From Acanthaster planci (lineage: Eukaryota > Echinodermata > Asteroidea > Valvatida > Acanthasteridae), in NCBI RefSeq assembly GCF_001949145.1, contig NW_019091362.1:10787306-10851305 (forward strand): a stretch of 64,000 nt of DNA, in the 5' to 3' direction. The position numbers were made by a program, and so were the translations under genes. Numbering within the stretch: position 1 is the first letter of the stretch; every line of letters starts with the position of its first letter. Shown in pieces: positions 11,168 through 24,002 of the stretch. The notes under the pieces were generated by a model. It was not told where the DNA came from. It worked only from the letters and a program-made list of their open reading frames with translations, and did no database searches.

Positions 11168-14100
11168 ACACTGATGTACACAACGCGGTTTATATATGAA
11201 CGCGGTATATAGGGCATGGCGTGAATTTGAGTTTGTCGGACGAATGGGCGTTTATCAGATGTGCCTCATGCACCACTGACGTTATGAACTGTTGTGTTAG
11301 TCTGAACAAAATCGCATGTCTGATTTCACACAGCCATACGATTCGTGTCTGGAAAACGTAATTAACAAAGGTCTGCACGCTGAGAACAAGCCAGAGGACG
11401 TGCATGTCGAGAGGCTGGTAGCCTGTTGTTGCCGACCGAAAACAATACGGTAGGTGCGACGTCACTCTCAGGTCACGGAAGCAGGCCCTATATATTTTGA
11501 CTTCCATTGTTTCAGAGGTCTTAAATCTTTTTTTATTGGACACTTCCTTTATTGCCATAGATACATTATTGTGAAGATCCACGAATCAAAGTCATAAGTA
11601 GGGACCGTCGGTGAGAACGTACTGGACATGTAACAACGGTGAATCATCTCCCTCAGCTGCCAGTGGGAAGTCGGGTTCAGTGTATGGAACCGTGAAAATT
11701 ATTATGGTTTACTGCACAGGTTACACTCCAGCCTCGGTGTTTGTTCTCCATGGCAACCACTGGGATGCCCATTATGTTATTAGCACTCTGATGTACTACG
11801 TGTAAGTGAACTGATTGCGACTGGCAAAATAGCGCTATCATGAGCGTTGATGTTGGGGCGACATGGAGTCTTAGTGAACCCGGCCAACAATGATATACAT
11901 CGAAAATATTTATAAAAAGGCCTAACGGATAAATTAGGAGAAGAAATGGAGAGATGCGTTTAAGGGCAGATCGACCCAGAAGTTATTTCAAAGCAATTGC
12001 TTTACAGTGAAAGGAACAGCATGCCCAAAGCCCAGCTTCCATAAAAATTAACCCAAAGAACCCGTTTTCATCTGTAACTAGGACGGGTTGCTCCCCGACT
12101 CATCTCGATCCTGCAATAAAATCCCCCTCATATTAAATTCTGGCCTATATTCAAAGAAGTTCATGCAAAGCAACTACTTCCAGATATTGGCACCACGCTA
12201 ACAGCATGGTCTTACCATGTCTTCCATCGCTCGGAGTGAACTCACAAAATTTGTAGGATATTAATGTTTGCAGGTATTCTTCGGTGTCCGAAGACCGAGC
12301 TCCACAAGAAATATTGAATGTTTTGAACTCGGATGCAGTATTTTGGTAAATTTGTCTCCACTCAATATGACGATGGTCCTTACTTTATTCAATTGCTCTA
12401 CATTTATTTGTTTTTAGGTGGAATATGCCTCCAGACAGGACACATGCTTGATTAGGAATTTCTCATAACCCGTACCATGCTTTTCTCTGAGAAAAAAAAG
12501 TCAAACGGACGTCTTAATTTTCTTTAAGGAGTTTTCACCAGGAGCATGAAAGCCACAACAAAGCATTAAGTAACGAATAACAGAGTTTGTTAACATTCCA
12601 TGTCAGCATTATGTTAATTTTCATGGTAAATGGTAAAATCCCCCCCCCGTCTCCTAGATTTATTCTGCAGGAATTACTATTCGAAAAAACTAACTGGCAT
12701 AAAAGAGTAATATTTTTTAATTATTGAAGTCCGTATGTTACTCAAAGTAGTTGCTTAAGTTGCATTTTATTAATTAAACTGTACCAGTCAGACTCGTATT
12801 ACTGGTGGTATTTCGCACCTATATAATTTCAGAGCATTAGCTTAAAAAAGGCGTTTGCCCTTACATGATCGTTTGCCTTTCCACGAAGTGAACTTGCTAC
12901 TACCTAAAAATGCAAATATCTTATAGGTCAGCTCATTCACAAGACGGGCACCCTGCATGAATTTGTCACTTAGTATCGCGGGGAGAAAAAATCAAAAGCT
13001 CGACGGATGTGACTCAGTCGAACACAGTTGATGCTACATGTAGTTCAATCGTGTACTTCTACACTTTTCTAACTGCACGAGAGTTTTTATTTTTGAATTG
13101 TATTTGTAAAACGTCAATAGTGATGCCATGCTTCTATTTGATTTTTTTCTTGTTATGGTACCGGAGGCAGGCTTCACAATATCATACCAGTATCTAAAGG
13201 GAGTATATGGTCGCTTTTTGTGTCTTGCAGATTCAGCTACATGATTATTCGATTAGTTTTGAAATAATTTTCAACAGTTTTACTCATAACAGGGAGGAAT
13301 AAAGATATTTAATGTTGTGGAATGGCCAAAGCCCTCCCCAGCCCCTTTTTTAAAATGTATGCATAACCTTGTCTCATCCTTTACTCTTTTATATGCGCGT
13401 GAATCAATGTATTTAGAAAACTTTGCGTATAAATGCCAAATTTACAACAGCACGGCACTAATAAACCTAAAAAAAATAAAGAAATTCACTGACTTTTGTG
13501 CGTACGTGAAATAGCAAATATGTTGAAAATCGACAACACTTTTACGTTTTTAACAAACATTAAGAAGAAAGTTTATTCTTTCCTCGCTTTTCCCCCAGGT
13601 TTGAATCCTGAAACCGGTCCATATTTGGTCCTTATCCTTAAGCTGTTCCTAATCACTGTTTCTTCTACAGGTTTTTCCAGGCTTGCGGGCTTTACTGCCT
13701 AGGGCGTTCTTGAAGGGTGTTTGTCTTAACTACCAGAAATGCTAAAAAAAATGGACCAAGGACGTCTGGCAGTCAATATTAGGATTTGGTTGAGGTAGGT
13801 AATTTGTTGCAACATTTACTTATATTCAGCCGTATACAAAATTCAATTTATACTACATCATAGACACAAGGAAGTAGATACAATTATGCAAGTGAAAAAC
13901 AGGGAAAATATCAATAAAAAGCATTAGCTTGTTAACAGCAGGTGCTAAAAGATACGCTGAAGGGCTCAGATATAATCAACTGAAACAAAAAATGGGGTTA
14001 CAAAGTAAATACTTGCAAAGATTAATAAATACTTGCAAAGATTTTTAATAACGGCATAATTGTAAAATGCCAGATTCATTAAGAGATAATAAATAAGGAT

Positions 14101-14965
14101 TAAAATAAATAAGCAAATAAATTGTAGCCAATTTCGTATCAATAAAGTAGAATCATATGCTGGCAGCAACAAGTGAAAATCCATCCCAGTAGCCTGATCA
14201 AGTTGACGACTGGTAAACAAAATGCATGAGTGAGCAAAGAACGATTAGCAAGAGGTGACATACACGAATAAAAACAATGACAAGTGATATACATGCGCTT
14301 GTGAGCAAGGTAAACTACAGTTTTCAAAGAAAGAGTAATAGTTACAAAATGATATGATATAAATAATGTAAAATGCCAAATGTGCAAACATATCACATGC
14401 AGAGTTAGAGAAACCTTCAAGGCTTGCAAGCAAGCTAACTGGATAGCGAACACATAAACAATCACACGCACGCTGATAAATAAATCAAAACAATATAAAG
14501 TTTAAGTGATATTCATCAGTGTGTACAGGCGAGCAAATTTAATCACAAGATTGGAATAATAAATACATGTACGGTAACAACATACATAATAATACATGAA
14601 GAACTTAACAGACAAGGTATACTTGTGAATGTCAGCGTGTATTCCTTGCAAGCTAGTTGAATGAATATCGAACAACAGATCACTTGTTTATTGCACGTGG
14701 ACAAATACATGAAAACAAAACAGATATATGCTAACATGCAAATACGGGAAAGTATGAAGGTAATTAAGTCAGAATTAGTGAGGAATAAAGAGCGAGCAAG
14801 CAAAGGGAAAATAATCATAGGTCCAGAATACTGTTAAGAGTTTGGCCATTCTTGTCTTGTAGAAGTCGGCGAGGTCTCCGTCGTTTCCCACGCCATCGTT
14901 TCCCATAGTAGCATATTTTCCCCGCCTTTAATAGCTTTGTTAAAATTGTCCGCCCATGCTTTTTT
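11168..14965. other. Intergenic, AT-rich, no gene recognised
   Basis: No protein family recognised on either strand. Between about 13960 and 14820 the sequence is rich in related words (GAGCAA, GCAAGC, ATACATG) and includes a direct repeat AATACTTGCAAAGATT at about 14010-14045. This looks like a decayed simple or tandem repeat tract, and its minus-strand frames are hydrophobic only because of base composition. It also contains the likely 3' flank of the small minus-strand gene ending at 14966, with an AATAAA (minus strand) near 14684. Confidence 0.4.
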
Positions 14966-15413
14966 TTAGATCTTTTTTTGTCGAGTCATCAACACAGAAA
15001 TATTGTTCATCCGGTAGTGCTTGCGAAGAACTGCAATTTTGTATTGGTAGCAATCCAACCTCATCAAGGTGCTCAGACTCGCCAGGAAGTTTATGACCAC
15101 CTCGATGAGCCCTTCAAGCTTTGCATCTGGAAGGGAAAGATTATCTGTCAGTAAGTTGCGAGAGATATTCATCTACGTTCCAGCTTGTTCAGCTGCTCTC
15201 TGTAGTTAAGCTTTTGATTCAAACGAGATTTAGGCAGAATTGTAGATCAGCTGCTGATTCTACTCGGTCAGTAACCATAGCCTAAATGGTCATTACCCTT
15301 ATTGGTGATGTCTGGGTAACAGTCTCACCCTTGTTGTTGACTTTAGACGAAGATTTTGCTGCTGGTTTCTTTCTTGTACCATGCTTTTTTCTACCGCCAT
15401 GGCTTGCACCCAT
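14966..15413 (-). CDS. Two-exon small lysine-rich protein, 81 aa, unknown
   Basis: Exon 1 is 15413-15329 and exon 2 is 15126-14966, joined across a 202-base intron. Evidence for a real gene: the ATG has a strong context (gaaATGG), exon 1 ends at a consensus donor (G|GTGAGA), exon 2 follows a pyrimidine-rich acceptor (TTCCCTTCCAG), both borders are phase 1, and the joined length is 246 bases, 82 codons with the stop. The first 28 residues are strongly basic (RKK, RKK repeats and a Ser/Lys stretch). Residues 29-81 look like amphipathic helix (KLEGLIEVVINFLASLSTL) followed by a basic tail ending RQKKI. No signal peptide is seen. I do not recognise the family; nucleic-acid binding or a ciliary/centrosomal small protein are possibilities, unsupported by any motif. 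Exon 1 could also be read further into the intron, which would give an unrelated 43-residue peptide. Confidence 0.5.
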
Positions 15414-18400
15414 TTCTGAGATTTTGATGTGTCTCCGGTGTAGAGTGTCACAAGTGGTAAACGATGATTGGTTACAGCAGCTAAGGGTTGAACGTTAGTT
15501 AAGAGCTTTTAAAGTCGAAGAAAATGATGCTTTGCGGAGCTCAGATTGTGTATGCTCTTTAAGTCACAGCGCCCTCTCAGGTGGAGTTGAGACTTTGTAA
15601 TGTTTCTGTGCATAGTCCTCCGTAAATAAAGGCAATTGAACAGCTAAGAAGGGTCGTTAGACGCTTATTCTCAAGCTTTTGCAAATCTGAGCTCAAAGAC
15701 TGACAAGACTTCAGCTTGACTACTGTGAAAATAATATATATTCTATGCTTGAAAATACAACACAAAACAAGCTGGTCCTCAGAAATAGCACCGACGTTTT
15801 TACGATCCTACTACGTGTAACACGTTTTGATTATAGATGTGTGTAACGGTAACTCAAGAACGTTAAGTTGACAGCTTTGTGTTCTCATTAATACTGTCAT
15901 ATAACGTGCAAAGGCAACTGACGCTATCATCCCAAAAGCGTGCTTGCGCAAAACGGGTTGGCAACCGTTTTGTTTTTTCTATGGAGCTCGAGCCATGCTA
16001 CCCCACCATTTGCCTCTGGTCTTATGTTGTATCATCCGTCTCCAAAGCAAAATCTCAACCCTGTGAGTTTTCTGTAGAAGGAAGCTTAGCCAGGCAAATG
16101 TCTAACGGTCCCTGGAGACAGCATTGCCAGGTGAGGTTGTCCACTATATGGCTTCGTTCCAAACAGCAAGCAACTGATTCCTAGACGCACCAAGCGGAAA
16201 ACCCAGCCAAAAATTGACACTTCGAAAACACTGGGTGGCTCCAGTGACAGGAAAGTAAGATCACCCAAAGTCGCCGTTCACGTGTTCAGAAATGGCGGCA
16301 TTGCCCTCACAAAGGATAATGGATTGAAAACATTTCGGTGGTTGATATGCAGAGTTTTGCAAAAACACTTTTCTCTCCCCGTTATTAGTGACGTCTGTAG
16401 CCCGGACGCTATTGCTTTTCTCTCCAATCTGGAATTCTGTCCAATCTGTGTGCTTCTTGTTACACTTCGTTTCCTCCAAATCACCGTTATCTCGGTCTTA
16501 CATCCAAACGTCTTAAATAATTTTTCTAATAGTTAAAAATACAATGCCTTGAAGCCACGATTATTGGCGAATTGATCTACTCGAAAGTCAAACATCGTTA
16601 CGTTCAATTCCTTTTGAAATAGACAACAAAAGGACGAAAAGACATTTTCGTCCAAATATGCTGTGGAGAATCGTTTTAAACCTGGGCGAGAAAGAAACTC
16701 AACGTGGTCAAAAATATTACTCAAGATAATATATAGGAGTCAATCCGATAATTCGCAAATTGTAGCATTGTTTCCAGAGTCTTGCTTTCAGTTGACGAGA
16801 CAATTTAAAGCTCAATTAGAAACTCGAGGCTTTTTTAAACTAACGAACCAATGCAATACTTTGACAGTCTCCGGCAGACGATTAAATGAGAGTGACGTCG
16901 CATCTGAATCGGGAAAGTTGGAAAGTGTCAAATTTCAGACCACGCTCAAAGCTTGGTTGATCAAAGTGAGACAGGATCAGGCGTAGCGGAAAACAATGCA
17001 TGTTCCCTTACATCGATTTGCCAAAATTATCAAGGGGTAAAAGGCGATCGTCGTTTGTGAAAAACAAAGATCGAATTTGCATACGATAAATGAAGACGGC
17101 CACGGGCATATACATCGAACAGGAAAACTCGACGCAAATCGAATTATAATCTCCACTTAAATGAAGCTTCTACGTGTATTTACGAATAAAACGACGAACT
17201 AAAAGTTTGAGCCATTGATTTTCACATACCCTTGGATAAGACACATATAATAAAAAGACTAAAATGATTTGGTGGTCGTTATTATTTGGCGATCAGAAAA
17301 GGAAGATTTCTGTGCGCCGAACTATCTGGCTCTTTTCAACCGAAGAGGAGGTGCTTCTGCTCAAGATTGATAGCACCTGCCAGAACCGCAGGCACCCAGC
17401 CCAGCACTTAACCAGGAACCCCTCTAAAACCACCTTGTCCCAAAGATGGCTGAGTCAGTGTGGATCAAACATCATCATAAAAAATTGACAGACGCGTTGA
17501 TAAACTCGTCGTGAGGGCGCTGATTGAACTACCGGACCAGGCATCATCTGCAGGGTTGTTGTCTGTTCAAACGTGTAGGATAATACAGTAAGCACGTTGG
17601 CCAACCACATCTGGGGTATAAGCGCTCTTGTTATCACGTATCTGCAAAAAAAACGTAATTTTGCCTTCGAAGTCAGTGTTATTTGCTCGCGAGTCTAATA
17701 GAAAAAAGTTCTATACGCCACGCCTGTATTTGTCACTCATTTTTAGAAAAATGCAGGTTTGCACACTTCCCGATACACGTCATGTTTAGAAATAATCCTG
17801 AAAATGATAAGTGCAAAATAGCTTAATTTGGTTTCAAGGTATGGCCCAATTTGGAAAGCTGGCCTGTCCAAGGGGAGCCTCAATTGCTCATAGGAATTAT
17901 AAGCATGATAAGACTGAACTTATTCAGCCCAGGTGAATTCGATGACCTCTACAAAACGCCAGACCCCCATTGTAGTGAGACTGGCGTCCAAAGTGAGCTA
18001 GGGGGCGGTATACTGTTTCTAAAATACGAATAGCATCCGAAATAAAGAATAACAAGTGACGTGTCCCCAGGGGGCAACTTGCACCCGCCGGCGTGCCACT
18101 GCACAATATGCAGTATAACACATGCAGGACGAAACACTAACCAGAATGTAGGACTATTGGGACCCAACGGAGGCATGCTGACGACAGAACATAACTGAGA
18201 GTAAGAGGTTCCCGTGGACAAACCAGTGGCAGTCTCAATGAGCAATATGATAAATCTTAAGATTATATTAAGCTAGACCTACCATTTGTATTGCGGCAAA
18301 ACCCCATTCATCAACACAAAATAAGGCAAACTGTGTAGAATTCCAGGAAATAAAAAAAGACTCCTTCAATTCAAGTTAAAACTTTTATTTTTCATGTCAT

Positions 18401-21400
18401 TTTCATTGAAGCAGATTGAAAGTAAAAATTATTCTTCGTAAAAAGTAAAATTAAAGGCTTCCAAACATTTCGTGCAATGTGTGGCTAAAATCTAGCACAT
18501 CATGTGCGTCAACACTTTAACCAAAAGTGAGGGGCACAAATTAATCAACAAAATTGGTAAACAAATTAATACTCTTTAAAGGGAGTAAATTTTTAACATT
18601 TTTTGGAGTAAGAAATTTCACATTTTTCCTGGGGCAAAATAACTACACAGGCAAAAGTGTAAATTTTTACACATCATCTGTTGTGTCAAGTTTACCTTCA
18701 TAACGACCACGTTCCCTTCTGACGGTCACAAAGAGTAAATTTTTACGCAATAACTGTTTTTTCTCAGAATGATACAACAGGGTGATGCTGTAAGTTGTCA
18801 TTTTATTTACTTTAGTACATTAAGTTGTTTGGTTAGGTTAAACTGTTTGGGAGAAATTGCGTTCTTTAACAAAAGACAATACAATTTTACAGGTTGTTGA
18901 AAGCGTCGATCAAACATTGAAAAATTATGAAAGATATCAGTAAGTACGTTTACACCAGATAAATGCACTGTCGGCTCTCCGTCTGCAGACAGATACCAAA
19001 TTCATATTTGCCATGCAGCGAACCCGATATTACAGCCTATACCGGCCCTTGGCCGGTACCATATCGGTTTCAAAGAGTCAGCAGCTTTTGGCATTGCCAA
19101 GGAAACCGTCTAGATGGGATATGCGATAATATAATGTCTGCCTCTGTTGCCGATCAAAGTGCCAGTCAGCAGGAGCTGTCAGCTTAAATTACGTCTGTGT
19201 TGTAAAAATGCTGGCAAGGCCGCGGCCGCCAGACCAGCGTACATCCACTCGGTTCAAGTGCAAAATTCAAATAGTACTTATCCACGTTTTAACGCGACAC
19301 TCATCCGAGAAGAGACGTTGTTCAAAGGGCTTACTTTCCATTCCCGGATTTAGTTGGTACCGTTTGGAATGTTTGTTCGGTCACAACAATAACTGTAAGT
19401 GCCCTGCGCTTCTAAATTCCAACACAGAGTATTTGCCCCGTGATGTTTTGTGCAGGCGCACGAAGAGCCAGCATTACAGTCGGCCTTGACTGACTTCCTC
19501 ACGTTGACCTTCACGCCTCGCCTAAAAGTGCAGTATATTTTATTATTGTATCGATATGCCAGTTTATACAAATTTGCACTTTTGTTCGCTCTTGCACGTG
19601 GAAGTCTCTGCCACATGACCACTACATGTATTTTGAAAACATTAGTCACATAATGCAGTGCCCAGTCACAGTTCTCGTTTTGCTTACTGTACTATTCAGT
19701 GTAGTAACGAAGGTTGGGCGACTATGATTATCCACCTTGTACCTTTGATAATTAATTATCACTAGGCCTACATCGCTCCAATTCAGTTGATAAACCCACG
19801 TTGTGCCATAGGAAAGTCTCCTTACTGACTCTCCCTACATTGCCGCTTTCACGCCGTATTGATCACTCTATACGCTGTCACACATTACGTCTTGGCGTCA
19901 CTTGTAATACACCTAAATCCAGTTGTAGCTGTCTTTCTTCATCAGTGGCCCAGTCTTTGGGCAAATGCGAATTATTCCTTTAGTTTGACACTATAGAGTA
20001 CTTCTTAGGGAAACATGTTTTTTTCTGATTTTATCTGTCCAAATAAATATGGAAGCGTCCATATCGAACGCAGTGTCATTTGTCTTCAGGCCTAACCTAT
20101 AACAATCTAAAAAGGCTTTTTCTCTGTTCATGCCAAGATGCAAATTCTGAATGTAGATTGCGTCATTTGGAGAAAACACAGAAAACGAGGGGAACCCTCG
20201 CCTTGCGTTCGTAGACGGTGGATAACCTTTGAACACGCCAAACAATGGCTATAAACAATGGCTGCATTTTCCTTAGAGGTGTTATTTAATTAAAGGATAT
20301 GGAGTAGTATGCACTTTCAAAAACATTTACCGTTGTGGCTTCCTCACGTATCAAGACAGAACTAGTCATTTGGGGAGTTCAATTCGACGAGGGGAATAGT
20401 TAGAACGTAAAAGTGGCGAATTTATGGTGTCAGAATAGGGCCCTCCTTCCCCCAAAGTTTCTTGGCCCATTGCCTCTCTCCTGTCACTACTGTCTGCAGC
20501 GTATAAAGCCGTGCGAGCTAGTGTCGAATAGCTGCCTTTAACACACAGGCTGCATCCCAGCCTGTAAGAAAACGTTGGATTTTCGACCACTGGAAATGCT
20601 CGCGGACACTCTGGCAACAGACGTATCCGTAGCTGTGAAAGTCCCTGTTGGACATCGACACAGCCCAAGTTAGACCAACACAACAGCGAGTGAATGCCAC
20701 CTAATATAAGCGGCCTGCTGGAAAACCAGCTTGTGCCACCCTGGTACGCTATGTACAGTACCGTTGTCAAAATCGAACAAGCAGGAGAAGATGCAACAAG
20801 CGCTAACGTTTTGACCTGATTTCACTTTTTTGCTTTCCATGCCGTTAGTTGAAAGTGGATTAATGTAGAGAGTACACAATCAGATTTCAGGCCAACGGAA
20901 CTTGTCTCTAAACCCGAAAATATATTTCGGAGACTTGTCTCATGAAGATGAAACTGGTCGGCCCGTTTCTCTTCAACGGCTACAACCGTAACAGAGACAG
21001 TATCTACTGCACAGGCACGCTGATGAAGACGATGGTCTTCACCAAGTCCCTGCCGGACACGGAGGGTGCTCGTGGGAACGTCGACGAATAAATATGCTTA
21101 CCTCCGTTTGTGAACTGTACAAATGGACCACGGCCCCTCGACTTGCTCAACCCCAGATCCTGGCTGTATAATTATAAAATTTTTCAAATTGACGGTCATT
21201 GACCTTTTCAAAAGTTTCCTAATCAAATTTTACTAAATGTCTTTGTTGATCAGAGTCAAGTTAGTTTTTTTTAAATTACTATAAAGACGGATGCAGTAAA
21301 TATCTTGTGAAAGGTTTATTATCCTAAAATCTTTCCAAAAAGCCAAAACCTTGTGCCCAGAAAGTGTTTACAAAATTGAAAAGAGGGTCTACTAAAGTAG

Positions 21401-24002
21401 TGCATTGTCAACAAAAATCCCCAATATATATTTTGTGCTGTTCTTTTTACTTGTTGCTGAGGGTTCAACAGTTAAACAACATATTCAACCTTTTAAATAA
21501 CAGCATTTAAATACATGATGGTTTTGAAGTTGGTTTGTGTGCAAAGAAGCATAATGACACTGCAGGCAGAATCTAATCTCAACTGTAAAAGAAAATTGCA
21601 GTTTTGTAAGTGATCTTTTTGCCATTGACTTTACCTTAAAGTCAACATTGGACGAAGGAAAGCCATCGAAAAATCAGTACATGTAGATTATATCAACTTT
21701 TTGGAAGTTATCTAAAAACGAAATTCGTCCAGTTTGTTTCCGACGAAGTAATTGAACTTATAAATTTGTCAGCGTTGGGCGTTTTAAAATGAAATAATTT
21801 AACGTCCAATTTCCTCCCAGGAATAGAAATCAAGTTGGATTTCTAGCTGTGTAGGAAATTGAAGTAATATTGACTGAGCATCTCTAAGGACAAGAGGCTC
21901 TTTCAATATCCTATTAAAGGTCCTGTTGCCATGGCAACTCGAGCCCACCCTGGATATTCATTAAACCAGAAGGTGAAATCATGTGAATAAGAAAATTACA
22001 ATCAGTGACAAGTGTAAAATGTTGAGGATGTGCTGAGTCAGGTTGTTGCCTGCAGCCCCCGAAAAAACAAAGATTGAAATACTTTCAGACATGTATAACG
22101 AATGTTACAGTACATGTAATTGTGCTCATGTGCATTGCGTGCTCCTTAGAAATAATGAAGTACATGTATTGTGATTGCTGAGCCGTAGTGTGATGTCATA
22201 AAAAAGGCTTAAATTTGATGCGCGCCATGAATTTTGTTATGCTTTTCCCAGATTGAAGGGGACTTTCAACTTGCACTTTGTAGGCAGTGGCAGTCTTTAT
22301 GTATTTTTTAACATAATAGATTCTTTTGAATGTAACTTCACTTTAGAATAAGTGAAATTCTGAATAACTAATATGGATTATTTTTAATTTGTTAGCCTGC
22401 TGCCTCTTAACAACACCACAGAAATGATTGCATTAAGGGGAAATATCCACCAAAGTGACAAGTGTTGTGTCAGTACTTGACGGTCTTTGACAGTTCAAGT
22501 ACTGGGAGAGTAAAGATAAATTTGCTTTGCCTGTCAAGGGTCGACTTTTCCTGTGCAGCGATAGCATGTGCCATCAGGCTTCGAGGGTCCCCAACCGGCT
22601 ACCCAACAGGAGCACTTGCAGACTTCATGGGTTTTCAAGTCAAAAGGGTGGATACGGGTACAGGCAGCCAATCCAATTCCATGTATACATTTGGCAATCA
22701 GTTCTGATTTGGGATTTATATTTGCTACGTAGCTGTTAAGGCGCTCCCGTTGTTGTGAGGTACATGTATTTATTCCATTAAATAATGTAACATAGGCCTA
22801 CGTGAATTTGGGGATTGATATTCATATGTAAAATATCCATCAATAACATACATACCCGTATTTTAGAAGGTTTTGGCAATCTAAATGGTCCAGAGACTGT
22901 TTTGCATATGATTTTTAAAAAAATCACGACAGACAGGTGTTCGAAATAGCAACAAATGTTGCCTTTCCTCGGGATTGCAGATGTCTGTATTTGTCTTTAT
23001 TTGCTGCGCACACAGTACGATTTGGTGTGTGTTCCCGACTTGACGTCTTTTTACGGGATTAGCGCAGAGACGCGTTTGGTGAAATCCCATCGTCACCTAC
23101 AAGTAGTAATTTGCAGTGGTTGGTTGCCGTTGCGTTCGCAGGGTCTGCAATTTGGCGCAAGTGTATTATGTCAATTAACCCCAAGTAACAAACTACAATA
23201 AAGCCTATTGATAACCAGCAATGCAACCATGCCCAAAGCCCATGACTTTGCTGGAAACGATCACGGTCGAACGTCAGCGTTGTCCCCTGTGAAACGTTAT
23301 TGAGACACCACTCTTTCACTGTGTTGCGCCAGTGGTATATGTGACATCAAATCCAAGCAAAGTAGAGGGATGACCTGTTTTTCAGTAGTTATATTCCCAG
23401 CAAGTGTTACCATATTTTCACATTAACTTAAAAATGAGTTTTTATAACTTTAAACTGGTCTTATTTCCTTTTCGCCATTTATTGGATATCATGTATACTA
23501 AAATAAGGTACCATTACGCCAGTATTTTATGTCTCTGTTTGTCCCCATTTCTTTATATTAAAAGCGAACAGAAATATATATCCAGAACTAGCCAATTTTA
23601 CTCGGGTGCTGTCTTCAACAATAACAAGAGTGCACGCCGTTTATATACAACGCTCCGAAGACCGTGCATGGACAGCAATATAGTGTGAATAATCGAATAA
23701 ACTCGTGTGAAAGTTTTCAGTGTTTTCGAAGCCTTTTTGAACGTTCTGTAAAGAAAAAGGTATGATATGCTTTTTGTTTTAAAGAAATGGAAATACCACT
23801 TCCCAAAGACGACAGGTTATCCTGTGGGAGAATGAATGAGATTTTTTTTTTGGAAAAACTGGGTTAATGTGGTGAACTCGAAGAAGGCAAAGAAGCGTCT
23901 AACCCTCCTCTCAGTTTAGGCCTTGTTTCCTTTGATTGTTGATTTTATCCTTCCACATTGGTTTATGTGTTTATGCCGCATTAATGCAGAGGGGTGCATG
24001 TT
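15414..24002. other. Long intergenic stretch, no gene recognised
   Basis: Short open frames on both strands show no recognisable domains. Notable items: a stretch at 18530-18760 with repeated AGTAAATTTTTAAC/GTAAATTTTTACAC words, a palindromic CCGAAAATATATTTCGG near 20916, and a small coding-like frame at 20942-21091 of 49 codons that has GC-rich third positions but no partner exon. The right end contains the 3' flank of GPCR-B, with an AATAAA (minus strand) near 23477. Confidence 0.4.

Noticed and set aside
10899-11217. Open frames crossing the N run
   Set aside because: They exist only because N codons are not stops.
11190-11582. 130-codon minus-strand frame
   Set aside because: No domain or splice context, and the composition looks like random translation.
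13960-14820. Several hydrophobic minus-strand frames resembling membrane proteins
   Set aside because: The hydrophobicity follows from AT-rich, repeat-like base composition, and several phases look the same.
16663-16986. 107-codon plus-strand frame
   Set aside because: It has a hydrophilic translation but no known domain, no splice partner and no paralogue in the window.
20942-21091. 49-codon frame with coding-like third positions
   Set aside because: No homologous family recognised, no partner exon, and it is flanked by palindromic sequence. It may be a repeat fragment.
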